Origin: Methanosarcina sp. 2.H.T.1A.6
GTDB lineage: Archaea > Halobacteriota > Methanosarcinia > Methanosarcinales > Methanosarcinaceae
Assembly: GCF_000979455.1 (NCBI RefSeq)
Contig: NZ_JJOY01000041.1
Span: 1-64,000, forward strand
Direction of reading: 5' to 3'
DNA length: 64,000 nt
Shown here: piece after piece, positions 1 through 9,163 of the stretch
Position numbering within the stretch: position 1 is the stretch's first letter
Layout: every line of letters starts with the position of its first letter
Translations under genes and position numbers: made by a program
Notes under the pieces: generated by a model
The model's database searches: none
What the model was told of the DNA's origin: nothing
What the model saw: only the letters and a program-made list of their open reading frames with translations

Positions 1-2559
1 ATAGTGCAGGATGTAAATGCCAGCAACGGAGTAATACACGCTATAGATGCAGTCCTTATTCCACCTGAACCTGAGCCGGAACCCGAGCCGGAACCAGAAC
101 CAGGACAAAATCTTACAACGCTGTACAATGATACTGTAAACCTGACGGAAGGAAGCTTTACCTTCATGCCGGAAAACGACACCCAGACCTATACAATTGG
201 CAATCTCACAGACTTCGGAGCTCTCAATGCAGCAGGACTCGACTTTAACGTGTCCGTAATGCAGAACATGCCTGACGGGAATATGACCGATAACGTAACT
301 GACGGGAATATGACCGACAACATGAGTGTGTCATTTGTGCTTGAGGGCATAGAAGGAGTAGAAAACAATAACACTACCGGAGAGATGTGGTTCCTCTACC
401 TCAACGGAATGCCTGCTGAAGGAGACTTCGGCATGAATAATGTAACTGACGGGGACAACCTCAGCTTCTGGTATACAACTGAAGTGGGTGGAGAAGCCGC
501 AATAGAAAATGCAACCTACGTGGCTAACATTACGGTTGCTGTAGAAGAAGGAGAAGTTCCGTCTGAGGAGAAAGATATTATTGAAACCGCAACTCAGGCT
601 GGAAACTTCACGACTCTTCTTGCAGCAATTGGAACTGCAAACCTTACTGACACTCTGAAAGGAGAAGGACCATACACCGTCTTTGCTCCGAATGATGAGG
701 CTTTTAACGCGCTTCCAAACGGAACAGTCGAAGCTCTCCTTAACGACACAAACGCATTGACAAACGTCCTCCTCTACCACGTTGCAGGTGAGAGGCTGAT
801 GGCAGCAGATGTTGTTAACAGGACCAACATTACGACCCTTCAGGGAAGCGAACTCCCGGTAAATGTCACTGAGGAAGGAGTGTTTGTAGGAGACGCAAAG
901 ATAATAGTGCAGGATGTAAATGCCAGCAACGGAGTAATACACGCTATAGATGCGGTCCTTATTCCGCCGGAACCCGAGCCGGAACCCGAACCGGAACCTG
1001 AGCCAGGACTAAATCTGACAGTACTCTATGACGATACTGTAAACCTGACGGAAGGAAACGTCAAGTTCAGGCAAAATGCTTCCCGGAATTATACAATAAG
1101 CAATCTCACAGACTTCGGAGCTCTATATGCAACAGGACTCGACTTTAACGCGTCTTTAATGCAGAACATGACCGAAAATGAGACCAACATGACCAGTGTG
1201 TCGTTCGCACTTGAGGGCATAGGGGGCATAAATAACAATAATCAAACCGGGGAAATGTGGTTTGTCTACATAAATGGGGAGCCGGCTGAAAATGACTTCG
1301 GAATGAACCCGGTAAGTGATGGGGACAACCTCAGCTTCTGGTACACAACTGAAGTGGGTGGAGAAGCTGCAATCGAGAATGCAACCTACGTGACTAACAT
1401 TACGGTCGCCGAAATGAAAGCAAGAGATACCATCATAGAGGCGGCACAGAACCAGACGAGATTAACCGAATTTGTAAACGCAACGCAGGCCGCAAACCTG
1501 ACACAGACCCTGAATGAAACAGGACCTTATACTGTCTGTATTCCAAGTAACGAAGCCTTCGATAAGCTGCCAGCAGAAACCCGTAATGAACTCATGAGCA
1601 ATACAACTCTGCTCAGGGAGGTTCTCTCCTACCACGTAATAAGTGGGAAGTTTACTCGCGAACAGCTTGCCAGCATGAATACCGTTACTAACATTCAGGG
1701 CAATGCACTTCAAATCAATATGGTAGGGGACAATATCACAATACAAAACGTAACTATCACACAGATAATCATTGTAAACAATGGAGTTATCTGTATAATC
1801 GATGAAGTGCTCATCCCTCCGGACAGCGGACTTCCTTCTGATGGAAACCAGACGGATGGAAACCAGACGGATGGAAACCAGACAAATGGAAACCAGACGG
1901 ATGGAAACCAGACAAATGGAAACCAGACGGATGGAAACCAGACAAATGGAAACCAGACAGATGGAGATCAGACCGATGGCAACCAGACGGATGGAAACCA
2001 GACAGATGGAAACCAGACGGATGGAAACCAGACAGATGGAGACCAGACAGGAACCTGGTACTTCTTCTCGATGCCTTTCGAAGCCAACAATACAAGCGTT
2101 GATTATCTGCTTTCAGATGTGAACTATACATCTCTGATTTATTACAATGCTTCAACCAAACTCTTCGAAGATGTCTCAAATATTGAGCCTCTGAAAGGAT
2201 ACTGGATCAATGTTCCCAACGGAACCGAGTTCAATGCTACAGAGCAGTTTACTTCAGTTGAGAAAAAGCTGGTTACTGCTCCACCGAGCTTACAGACCTA
2301 TCCGGGCTGGAACGCGCTGGGTTCACCTGTAAACGAGACTGTCTCTGCGGAAGTTGCATTCACGACCATTGACAGCTCGTATGCAAAAATTGTGGGTCCC
2401 TGGGTGCCGGGCAACAACACTACAGGCTACTACCAGTATGTCGGTTACAATGACTTTAATGGGACATTAGGCGAGAACCAGCTTGGAACAGATGAACTTG
2501 AAATCGAACCATATGAGGGTTACTGGGTCTTTGTGAGAGATGAAAACCTGTATGCCTGA
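1..2559 (+). CDS. FAS1/DUF4430-like repeat surface protein, 5' end cut by window
   Basis: The reading frame is open from base 1, so the start lies upstream; the GTG at position 4 is an internal valine. At least 852 residues are visible. In order: the tail of one FAS1 (fasciclin) domain, a Pro-Glu linker (about residues 23-34), a module resembling DUF4430 (the W-F-Y-x-N-G and G-D-x-L-S-F-W-Y patterns, about 35-180), a full FAS1 domain (about 188-325, with the GPYTVFAPNDEAF core), a second Pro-Glu linker, a second DUF4430-like module, a third FAS1 domain (about 485-605), a DGNQT repeat stalk (about 612-682) and a C-terminal domain rich in W/G/Y (to 851). Many N-x-S/T sequons are present. FAS1 domains are known in adhesive extracellular proteins, so a cell-surface adhesion or envelope role is inferred. 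No C-terminal membrane anchor is visible. Confidence 0.85.
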   Translation: MVQDVNASNGVIHAIDAVLIPPEPEPEPEPEPEPGQNLTTLYNDTVNLTEGSFTFMPENDTQTYTIGNLTDFGALNAAGLDFNVSVMQNMPDGNMTDNVTDGNMTDNMSVSFVLEGIEGVENNNTTGEMWFLYLNGMPAEGDFGMNNVTDGDNLSFWYTTEVGGEAAIENATYVANITVAVEEGEVPSEEKDIIETATQAGNFTTLLAAIGTANLTDTLKGEGPYTVFAPNDEAFNALPNGTVEALLNDTNALTNVLLYHVAGERLMAADVVNRTNITTLQGSELPVNVTEEGVFVGDAKIIVQDVNASNGVIHAIDAVLIPPEPEPEPEPEPEPGLNLTVLYDDTVNLTEGNVKFRQNASRNYTISNLTDFGALYATGLDFNASLMQNMTENETNMTSVSFALEGIGGINNNNQTGEMWFVYINGEPAENDFGMNPVSDGDNLSFWYTTEVGGEAAIENATYVTNITVAEMKARDTIIEAAQNQTRLTEFVNATQAANLTQTLNETGPYTVCIPSNEAFDKLPAETRNELMSNTTLLREVLSYHVISGKFTREQLASMNTVTNIQGNALQINMVGDNITIQNVTITQIIIVNNGVICIIDEVLIPPDSGLPSDGNQTDGNQTDGNQTNGNQTDGNQTNGNQTDGNQTNGNQTDGDQTDGNQTDGNQTDGNQTDGNQTDGDQTGTWYFFSMPFEANNTSVDYLLSDVNYTSLIYYNASTKLFEDVSNIEPLKGYWINVPNGTEFNATEQFTSVEKKLVTAPPSLQTYPGWNALGSPVNETVSAEVAFTTIDSSYAKIVGPWVPGNNTTGYYQYVGYNDFNGTLGENQLGTDELEIEPYEGYWVFVRDENLYA
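1840..2049 (+). repeat. 15-bp coding tandem repeat (DGNQT x14)
   Basis: Fourteen in-frame copies of a 15-bp unit encode D/N-G-N/D-Q-T. Twelve copies carry N-Q-T, a match to the N-glycosylation sequon. The repeat forms the stalk between the last FAS1 domain and the C-terminal domain of the surface protein. Confidence 0.95.
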
Positions 2560-2627
2560 GGAGGTCACCCTGAAAGGTAATGTAAGAGCCCAATGAAAAC
2601 CAGAAAAAACAGACCTTAAAGGAGAAA

Positions 2628-2706
2628 AGAAGGAGATTTCCATTTATGGAAACTTCTTTTTTACTCAAATCTTCTTTTTTACTCAAATCTTCTTTTTTAC
2701 TCAAAT
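2628..2706 (+). terminator. hairpin plus three T-rich 18-bp repeats
   Basis: A hairpin (arms TTTCCAT at 2637-2643 and ATGGAAA at 2646-2652, extended by AGAAG/CTTCT) is followed by a T run. An 18-bp unit containing TTTTTT is repeated exactly three times (2653-2670, 2671-2688, 2689-2706), giving three consecutive U-tracts downstream of the surface protein gene. Archaeal termination depends on U-tracts, so the tandem array is plausibly a reinforced terminator. Confidence 0.65.
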
Positions 2707-2830
2707 TTACTTCTTGTTTTAATTACTTTCCCTTATTCAACATGACCTGTTAACCATTCCAGCTGCTTCAATCCTTTTTGCAGAACTTTATTTACTACAC
2801 CCTTACAGTTCATGTATTTTTTAATCAATA

Positions 2831-2840
2831 TTTATATAAA
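2831..2840 (+). promoter_or_regulatory. TATA box of the MscS gene
   Basis: TTTATATAAA lies about 28 bp upstream of the ATG at 2864, which would place transcription start within a few bases of the start codon (very short leader). Confidence 0.6.
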
Positions 2841-2863
2841 GCTTCCTGCTAAAGGTTGAGGGC

Positions 2864-3973
2864 ATGGATACCCCCGAAACCCTAAATTCATCCCCTTCTT
2901 TTGCAGAAAATATGTCCTATTTTGACAGAATATTAGATCAATCATTCGCCTGGTTCTCGGCTAACTTAGGTACCCTCTTATTCATCATTTTCATAGGCAT
3001 GGGAACCATCCTTGTCGCAAGGACTGTAAACCACCTTATGGAAAGTTACTTTACAAAAGCAAGCGGCAAGCTGCGCATGGACACCACGGCTTTCCGGATG
3101 TTCAGGCACGTTACGGTTGCATCAATCTATTTTATAGGTCTAATTATTATAATATTCAGTATTCCTGACCTGCGCAGTCTTTCTGTAGCCCTCTTTACAG
3201 GGGCAGGGCTTGCCGGTATCGTCATCGGTTTTGCAGCCCAGAGTACGCTGAGCAACATTATTGCAGGCATTTCCCTTGTTATTTTTCAGCCTTTCAGGGT
3301 TGGAGACAGGCTGAATATTATGAACGAATACGGAAAGGTTACGGACCTCAACCTCAGGCATACGGTTATTATAACCTGGGATAACAGGCGCCTTATCATC
3401 CCTAACTCAATAATCAGCAATGAGGCAGTAATCAACTGGACCATAGAAGATCCTGCAGTTATCTGGCCAATAAACGTTGGAATCGGTTATGATTCTGATA
3501 TTAGCCTGGCAAAAAAAATCATGATTGAAGAAGCCCGAAAGCATCCTCTGGTCATGCCTCCCCAGACCATGAAGCACAGTGTTATAAAGCCCAGTTTCCT
3601 GAAACCCGAAACCCTTGCAAACGGATTCATGGACCTGTCCGTGCTGCATACTGTAGACCCGGATTTCAGGGAAAGAGGAGAGGTTAAAGTATACGTGACA
3701 GATCTTGGGGATTTTTCCGTAAATCTCCGCCTGCTGGTCTGGTTTAAGGACAGGAGCGATGCATACAGTTCAGGGTGTGAAATAAGGGAAGCAATTAAAA
3801 GGCGCTTTGACAGTGAAGGTATCGAAATTCCGTATCCTTACAGGACTATCGTGTACAAGACAGATATTCAGAAGGAAAAGTCTCCTGAAAAATCCGCCTC
3901 AGAAGAAAAGAGTAAAATGGAATATGCTCCAAGGAGCAGGCTAACTGATATTGATGATGAAACAGGTCAATAA
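2864..3973 (+). CDS. MscS-family mechanosensitive channel
   Basis: This 369-residue membrane protein belongs to the small-conductance mechanosensitive channel family, which releases solutes on hypo-osmotic shock. Visible are a first hydrophobic segment (about residues 33-56), a second (about 78-102), and the conserved pore-lining third helix (about 106-140) rich in A/G with the pattern GFAAQSTLSNIIAGI, followed by the beta domain start FQPFRVGDRL. The C-terminal cytoplasmic domain ends in a charged, Lys/Glu-rich tail of about 40 residues. The length is normal for a three-helix MscS. The gene stands alone, with its own TATA box, and converges on the paaK operon; the gap between them is an A-rich stretch (about 3972-4018) containing a repeated AATAAAAAAGAG unit. 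Confidence 0.93.
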   Translation: MDTPETLNSSPSFAENMSYFDRILDQSFAWFSANLGTLLFIIFIGMGTILVARTVNHLMESYFTKASGKLRMDTTAFRMFRHVTVASIYFIGLIIIIFSIPDLRSLSVALFTGAGLAGIVIGFAAQSTLSNIIAGISLVIFQPFRVGDRLNIMNEYGKVTDLNLRHTVIITWDNRRLIIPNSIISNEAVINWTIEDPAVIWPINVGIGYDSDISLAKKIMIEEARKHPLVMPPQTMKHSVIKPSFLKPETLANGFMDLSVLHTVDPDFRERGEVKVYVTDLGDFSVNLRLLVWFKDRSDAYSSGCEIREAIKRRFDSEGIEIPYPYRTIVYKTDIQKEKSPEKSASEEKSKMEYAPRSRLTDIDDETGQ

Positions 3974-4054
3974 AAAAGGAAAATAAAAAAGAGAAATAAA
4001 AAAGAGAAATAAATAAAGGGTAATGAAACAGGTAGGTTAAATGATGAAAGGATT

Positions 4055-5362
4055 TTAAAGTTCCCTTTCATCGATTACTCTTTTTGTCTTTTTCATGCTT
4101 CTTGGAAGTTCCCCGAGCTTAACACCCACAATATCCACGCTCACCCCTATAAAGTCCTTGAACGCTTTTCTCAGGGCTTTTTCAGTTTGTTCTTTCTTTA
4201 CAGGATCTTCTGCCCCTTCAATTTCAACTTTGAAGGTCATACTGTCCCTGCCGTTTTTGCGGGTAAGAAGGATCTGATATTCACTGCTGACCCTGGGCAC
4301 CCTGTGGATTATATCCTCGATCTGGCCGGGATAGATGTTTACTGCCTTGATCTTTATGCGGTCATCAGACCTTCCAAGGATCCTGTCAATTCTGGGGAAA
4401 GGGCAGCCGCATTTACAGAGCCCGGGGATTATGCGCGTCAGGTCCCTTGTCCTGTAGCGGATCAGAGGTGCTCCTTCCTTTGCAAGGGTGGTAATTACAA
4501 GTTCCCCGAGAGTACCTTCTGGGAGCTGTTCTCCTGTTATCGGATCAATGATTTCAAAGAGCAGGTAGTCGGACCAGTAGTGCATTCCCTCATGGTAAGA
4601 GCAGTCAAGGGCAATTCCCGGCCCGTAGATTTCGGTCAGCCCGTAGATGTCAAAGGTCTCGATCCCGAGTTCGGTTTCAATCCTGTTGCGCATCTTTTCG
4701 CTCCAGCGTTCGGAACCCACAATTCCGACCCTGAGGTTGATCTGGTCTTTTAAGCCGCGCTTTTCAATTTCTTCAGCAAGCAAAATCGCATAGGAAGAGG
4801 TGCTTGCAAGGGCTGTGGACTTCAGGTCCGTAAGCATCTCAAGCTGTTTTTCGGTGTTTCCCGGACCTGTGGGTATTGCCATCGCTCCAAGGCGCTCGGC
4901 TCCGAGCTGGAACCCTATCCCGGCGGTCCAGAGCCCGTACCCGGGTGTAATCTGAATCCTGTCCTGGTTGGTAAGGCCTGCCAGCATGTAGCAGCGCATC
5001 ACCAGCTCTGCCCAGACATCAACGTCTTTTCGAGTATAGGGAATAATGACAGGCTTGCCAGTTGTCCCGGAGGATGAATGGATCCGGACAATCTCTGAAT
5101 CGGGCACGGTCTGCAGCCCTAGGGGATAGGCATCCCTCAGTTCCTCTTTGTGTGTGAAAGGAAGGAGTTTCAGGTCTTCAAGAGACCTGATATTCTCTAT
5201 ATCCACGTTTGCTTCCTTGAACTTCTTCTGGTAAAATGGGCTTCCTTCAACCACACGTTTAAGCAGTCCCTTCAATTTTGCAAAGGTATCCTCTTCCGAG
5301 AGTTTGGGGTGGTAGAGCTGGACATCCGGATCGAGCTCAGACTCCAAGGATGCTTCATACAT
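4055..5362 (-). CDS. paaK: phenylacetate-CoA ligase (aryl acid-CoA ligase)
   Basis: This 435-residue adenylate-forming enzyme activates aryl acids such as phenylacetate to CoA thioesters using ATP. The AMP-binding P-loop is visible as HSSSGTTGKP (about residues 94-103), followed by the family motif DIYGLTEIYGPG (about 238-249) and the RTRDLT segment (about 306-311). Length matches the PaaK family. It overlaps the end of iorB by 8 bp, and a GGTGA ribosome-binding site sits just upstream of its ATG, so it is the last gene of the iorA-iorB-paaK operon. In methanogens this set is known to link aryl acids, aryl-acetyl-CoA and aryl pyruvates, allowing aromatic amino acids to be made from exogenous aryl acids; that role here is inferred from the gene arrangement. 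Confidence 0.92.
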   Translation of the reverse strand: MYEASLESELDPDVQLYHPKLSEEDTFAKLKGLLKRVVEGSPFYQKKFKEANVDIENIRSLEDLKLLPFTHKEELRDAYPLGLQTVPDSEIVRIHSSSGTTGKPVIIPYTRKDVDVWAELVMRCYMLAGLTNQDRIQITPGYGLWTAGIGFQLGAERLGAMAIPTGPGNTEKQLEMLTDLKSTALASTSSYAILLAEEIEKRGLKDQINLRVGIVGSERWSEKMRNRIETELGIETFDIYGLTEIYGPGIALDCSYHEGMHYWSDYLLFEIIDPITGEQLPEGTLGELVITTLAKEGAPLIRYRTRDLTRIIPGLCKCGCPFPRIDRILGRSDDRIKIKAVNIYPGQIEDIIHRVPRVSSEYQILLTRKNGRDSMTFKVEIEGAEDPVKKEQTEKALRKAFKDFIGVSVDIVGVKLGELPRSMKKTKRVIDEREL

Positions 5363-6032
5363 TTAATTTCACCTTCTGTTCCCCGTCTGGTTGCCCGGGG
5401 ATTAGCTTAATTCTTTCGATCGCACCTTCAAACGCAGCCCTGTTTACAGCCCTGTGTTTTTCAGGAATTTCGGTTTCAAGTACTGCCAGAATAATTTCTC
5501 TTGAAAAAGGCAGCATACCTGTGCCGGCAGCCGCTCCAAGCATTGCAACATTTGCAGCCCTGTATGTGCCTGCTTCTTCTGCAAGCTGTGTAAAATCAAG
5601 GCAAAGTATACCCTGAACATGGGCTTCCAGAAAGGCCAGCAAAGCTGCAGGATCATATTCAGGACTTCCCGGGGGCTTTGATGCAGGGGGTATAGCATGA
5701 GAGTTCACTATAATTTTCCCGTCTTTTTTCAGGAAAGGCAGGTTTCTTACGGTTTCTGCAGGTTCAAGCCCTATAAGCAGGTCTGCCTGTCCTGCAGGGA
5801 TAAGGGAACCCGGGATCTCATCTCCAATCCTGATATGGCTGCTTACCGAACCTTCCCTCTGGGACATGCCTATGGTTTCGGCAGTGCTCACACGGAACCC
5901 GGCTTTCATTGCAGCAAGCGCAAGCATGCGGGAAGCAAGCACAACACCCTGCCCTCCAACGCCTGCAATCAGAATATCATACTTCATTCCTTCACCCTTA
6001 GTTCCTTCACCCTTAGTTCCTTCGTTCTTCAT
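5355..6032 (-). CDS. iorB: indolepyruvate ferredoxin oxidoreductase, beta subunit
   Basis: The beta subunit of the 2-oxoacid:ferredoxin oxidoreductase acts on indolepyruvate and other aryl pyruvates. It carries the gamma-type OFOR domain with the glycine-rich start AGVGGQGVVLASRML. The longest frame starts at 6032 in an ATGA overlap with the iorA stop. Its first 15 residues, however, contain two copies of GTKGEG encoded by a 15-bp DNA repeat. The alternative ATG at 5985-5987 (MKYDILIAG) matches the usual N-terminus of the family and has GGTGA a few bases upstream. The shorter form (5355-5987, 210 residues) may therefore be the real one. Its product pairs with IorA and feeds reduced ferredoxin. 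Confidence 0.9.
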   Translation of the reverse strand: MKNEGTKGEGTKGEGMKYDILIAGVGGQGVVLASRMLALAAMKAGFRVSTAETIGMSQREGSVSSHIRIGDEIPGSLIPAGQADLLIGLEPAETVRNLPFLKKDGKIIVNSHAIPPASKPPGSPEYDPAALLAFLEAHVQGILCLDFTQLAEEAGTYRAANVAMLGAAAGTGMLPFSREIILAVLETEIPEKHRAVNRAAFEGAIERIKLIPGQPDGEQKVKLNV

Positions 6033-7888
6033 TTCTTCACCCCCTCTTCCCTTATGTCTCCCGAAGGACAGATTTGCGCACAGAGCCCGCAGCCGCTGCA
6101 GCTGTCCTGGATGAGAGGCTTATCTTCTCCCGCTGGGAGGAAAATGGCAGGACAACCGAGCTGCTTTACGCAGAACCCACAGCCTGTACAGCTGTCAGGA
6201 TCAATTGCAAAGCGTGTAAAGGGTTTTGTAATCCCGACACATTTTCCTTTGAACACGACCGCGGAAGGACCCTTAAATTCCATGGCTTCCTTTGCCGCCT
6301 CCACGCAATTTTCCAGGCTTCCTGTTTCCACGGTCCTTACAAACTCAACTCCACAGCTCCGGACCACGCCGGCAATGTCAATGGCTTTTGAGGGACTTCC
6401 AAGGGCAGTCACTCCTATTCCGGGATGCGGCTGGTGCCCTGTCATGGCAGTTGTGCGGTTGTCAAGGACTGCAAGGGTAACATCAGCTCCGTTGTAGACA
6501 GCATTTACCACAGCGGGGATGCCTGAATGGAAGAAGGTCGAGTCCCCGATAAAAGCCACCTGCTTTACCTCCGGGTTCGTGCGGGAAAGCCCTCCTGCTA
6601 TACTCATCCCTGCCCCCATGCAGAGGCAGGTGTCTACCATATTGAGAGGATATGCGTTTCCAAGGGTATAACAGCCAATATCCCCGGAAAAAATAGTCTC
6701 GACCTGAGAATCCTTTTTAAGCTGTTTTGCAGCCTGTTTGAATGCGTAAAAAACGGTCCTGTGCATGCAGCCCGCACAGAGGGTAGGAGCCCGGACTGGC
6801 AGAGGCGGAAGCTCCCCTCTCAAAATCGCAGGGGAAGCATGGGAAAGGCTGGCTGTTTCTCCAAGGTCTGCAAGCACTTTGTTGACGCTGTCAATAACAA
6901 TATCAACATTGTATTCCCCGCTCACCGGGAAAAAGCCGTTCTTTTTTCCATATATATCAACAGGCAGGTGAGCCTTTCCGACAAGCTGGAGGGCCTGTTC
7001 TTCAAGGTAGGGGTCAAGTTCTTCGACCACGATCAGTTTTTCGATGCCCTTTAAAAAGGAAAGGGCTGCCTTTTCAGGGAAAGGATACACTGTCCCTACC
7101 CTGAATAGGGTGAAAACCTCTTCAAAGCCCTTTACAGCCTCCTTTACGTAGAGAGCTGAAACCCCTGAGGCTATGATCCCGATTTTTCCGCTTCCAGAAA
7201 CGGAATTGTATGGAAGCCCTGAAAAACGCTCGGAAAGCTGCACCTGTACGTTTTCAAGCCAGGGGTGCCGCTCGGCAGTAAGCCTTGGGAAAATCGTCCA
7301 GCGCCTGTCCTTTGTAAAGCCTTTACAGGAAGCTTCAACCGGCACAGGTTCTGCAGCTGCAACTTCAACATCCCCGCAGCTGTGAGAAACCCGCGTGGTA
7401 GTCCTGAGGATGACAGGAATTTCGAATTCATGCGAAAGCTCAAAAGCCAGTTTTGTAAGCTCGTAAGCTTCCTGCGGGTTTGCAGGGTCAAGGACAGGGA
7501 TATTTGCAAAATGCCCGAACACCCTCGTATCCTGCTCAGTCTGAGAGGAATGAGGCCCCGGATCATCGGCAACAAGCAGGACAAGAGCCCCTTTTACCCC
7601 TATGTAGGTCAGGCTCATCAGGGGGTCGGATGCTACATTTAACCCTACCTGTTTCATGGTCACAAGCACATTTGCCCCGGAATAAGCCGCCCCTACAGCC
7701 GTTTCAAGTGCAACCTTTTCGTTGCTCGACCATTCGGTATAAATCCCGCACCTGTCCGCATACCGGAGAATTGTCTCCAGAGCTTCGGTCGAGGGAGTTC
7801 CCGGATACCCGGTAACTACCTGTACGCCAGCTTCTATCGCTCCAAGTGCAATGGCTTCATTACCCATTAACAGTTTTTTTTCAGTCAA
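6029..7888 (-). CDS. iorA: indolepyruvate ferredoxin oxidoreductase, alpha subunit
   Basis: This 619-residue catalytic subunit converts aryl pyruvates to aryl-acetyl-CoA, with ferredoxin as acceptor, using thiamine pyrophosphate. The N-terminal pyrimidine-binding domain (with GYPGTPS) is followed by the transketolase-C-like region and the TPP-binding domain (GDIGCYTLG and GAGMSIAGG, about residues 405-435). The C-terminus is a two-cluster ferredoxin domain with CTGCGFC (about 565-571) and CSGCGLCAQIC (about 594-604), although the first cluster is atypical (VKQLGCP). Translation probably starts at the TTG at 7886-7888, since MTEKKLLMGNEA aligns with the usual family start; no strong ribosome site is seen. 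It is the first gene of the iorA-iorB-paaK operon. Confidence 0.93.
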   Translation of the reverse strand: MTEKKLLMGNEAIALGAIEAGVQVVTGYPGTPSTEALETILRYADRCGIYTEWSSNEKVALETAVGAAYSGANVLVTMKQVGLNVASDPLMSLTYIGVKGALVLLVADDPGPHSSQTEQDTRVFGHFANIPVLDPANPQEAYELTKLAFELSHEFEIPVILRTTTRVSHSCGDVEVAAAEPVPVEASCKGFTKDRRWTIFPRLTAERHPWLENVQVQLSERFSGLPYNSVSGSGKIGIIASGVSALYVKEAVKGFEEVFTLFRVGTVYPFPEKAALSFLKGIEKLIVVEELDPYLEEQALQLVGKAHLPVDIYGKKNGFFPVSGEYNVDIVIDSVNKVLADLGETASLSHASPAILRGELPPLPVRAPTLCAGCMHRTVFYAFKQAAKQLKKDSQVETIFSGDIGCYTLGNAYPLNMVDTCLCMGAGMSIAGGLSRTNPEVKQVAFIGDSTFFHSGIPAVVNAVYNGADVTLAVLDNRTTAMTGHQPHPGIGVTALGSPSKAIDIAGVVRSCGVEFVRTVETGSLENCVEAAKEAMEFKGPSAVVFKGKCVGITKPFTRFAIDPDSCTGCGFCVKQLGCPAIFLPAGEDKPLIQDSCSGCGLCAQICPSGDIREEGVKK

Positions 7889-8481
7889 ATAAACTCATCT
7901 CGGATCGTAGGAATAATTTAACGAATTGGATAAATTTAGACAAGCCTCAAAGTAATAAAATGAGGTTGAAAACGAACCTGCATTCTCAAATCATCTACCA
8001 AAATTGTTTTGAGAATCCTGGAAAATATATCTGGATATTTCGTCGCCTTTTTACGTAATTGGAATACGACGCACATCTATGTACAACACTGCGGGAAGAA
8101 GTACGTAAAATACGGATATAAAGTTTTTGTTTTATTAGGTTGTAAAATTGATCGAGGTAACCTGATCTGTGAAGTGAAAAAATTAATTAGGATAACCTGA
8201 AAAAGCTTCAAACTAATCAATCAGTATAAAAACAGTTTTGGGAGAAGTTTTGATTCCTGCAGCAGTTCCTCAGCCGATTGCGGGGTATTCGACTGAAATA
8301 AAAATTATGCTGACATAAGCCGCTGTAAGGAATGGGTTTTGTCCGTCAATAATAATTGGATATTTACCCGGAATATTTACATGCCTGTATCCCCCAGCGT
8401 CCTTCATATTATTTTTCGCGTGAGGTATGTATATATTTCTGAGAGATCAAATATAAATAGAACTTTGTAATATTATTTAGT
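7889..8481. other. intergenic region between divergent iorA and the Yip1-like gene
   Basis: This AT-rich stretch of about 590 bp has no convincing gene. An AAATATAAATAG TATA-like box (8449-8460) lies about 25-30 bp before the Yip1-like start, so that mRNA would be nearly leaderless. Short frames in this stretch lack ribosome sites and family resemblance. Confidence 0.5.
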
Positions 8482-9006
8482 ATGACGCGTTTTGATTACA
8501 TCGGAACCTGGAAAGAAGTTATGAAAAGCCCATCTCATTTTTACAGGGAAATGCCAAAGACCGGAGGATACACTGATCCTATCATTTTTGCAGTAATCAA
8601 CATTGCCATATACTCGTTTTTTTACTTGCTTTTTAATCCCGGAGCTTACGATGTCGAAGGATTCGGTTCTATGATGGTATTTGCAGTTGCACTTATGGTA
8701 CCTATTGGAGGTGTTATCGCCCTTCTTCTCGATGCTACACTGCTCCATATTATTCAAAAAACGCTTGGGGGAAAGGGAACTTATGAGGGTACTGCAAGGT
8801 TCGTACTCTATGCCTCGGCTGCGTCCTCCTTCCTCTGGATTCCTCTTGCAGGCGGGATTTTCGGGGTTTACCAGTTATATCTTTACGTTGTAGGCGGCAG
8901 ATTTGTACATGACGTAAGCCTGGAGAGGTCCGCCCTGGCCCTATTTCTGTCCATCTTGCTGGTTATTGTTTTTGCAGTGCTGGTTTCTTTAAGCGGCTTT
9001 GTATGA
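8482..9006 (+). CDS. Yip1-domain membrane protein
   Basis: This 174-residue protein is almost entirely membrane-embedded, with about five hydrophobic segments after an amphipathic start. The beginning (the W-K-E-V-M-K-S-P-S-H-F-Y-R-E pattern followed by a predicted helix) and overall layout match prokaryotic Yip1-family proteins, in which a short cytosolic lead precedes five transmembrane helices. The biochemical role of these archaeal members is unknown. It stands alone with a TATA box close to the ATG. There is a 21-codon frame with a strong ribosome site about 150 bp downstream. Confidence 0.8.
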   Translation: MTRFDYIGTWKEVMKSPSHFYREMPKTGGYTDPIIFAVINIAIYSFFYLLFNPGAYDVEGFGSMMVFAVALMVPIGGVIALLLDATLLHIIQKTLGGKGTYEGTARFVLYASAASSFLWIPLAGGIFGVYQLYLYVVGGRFVHDVSLERSALALFLSILLVIVFAVLVSLSGFV

Positions 9007-9163
9007 TTCGGTAATCTTTTTCTGTGGCGCGACACATCCGGGCACCAGGAACCGCACTTTCGCACGCTCAACAAAGCCAAAATTAAGAAAACTGTCCGTT
9101 AAGCTTTAAGTTCCTAATAAAATCTAAAAGAACTCCAGAAAAGTAATTGTAGGAGGAGGGATC

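Noticed and set aside
1811-2179. Minus-strand frame rich in HLSGFHPSG repeats
   Set aside because: It is the antisense of the DGNQT repeat; the 15-bp periodicity keeps all frames open.
5697-6497. Plus-strand frame of 266 residues opposite iorA/iorB
   Set aside because: It covers two well-supported genes on the other strand, crosses their junction and has no family resemblance.
8009-8200. 63-codon plus-strand frame upstream of the Yip1-like gene
   Set aside because: No ribosome site or promoter at the right place and no recognisable family.
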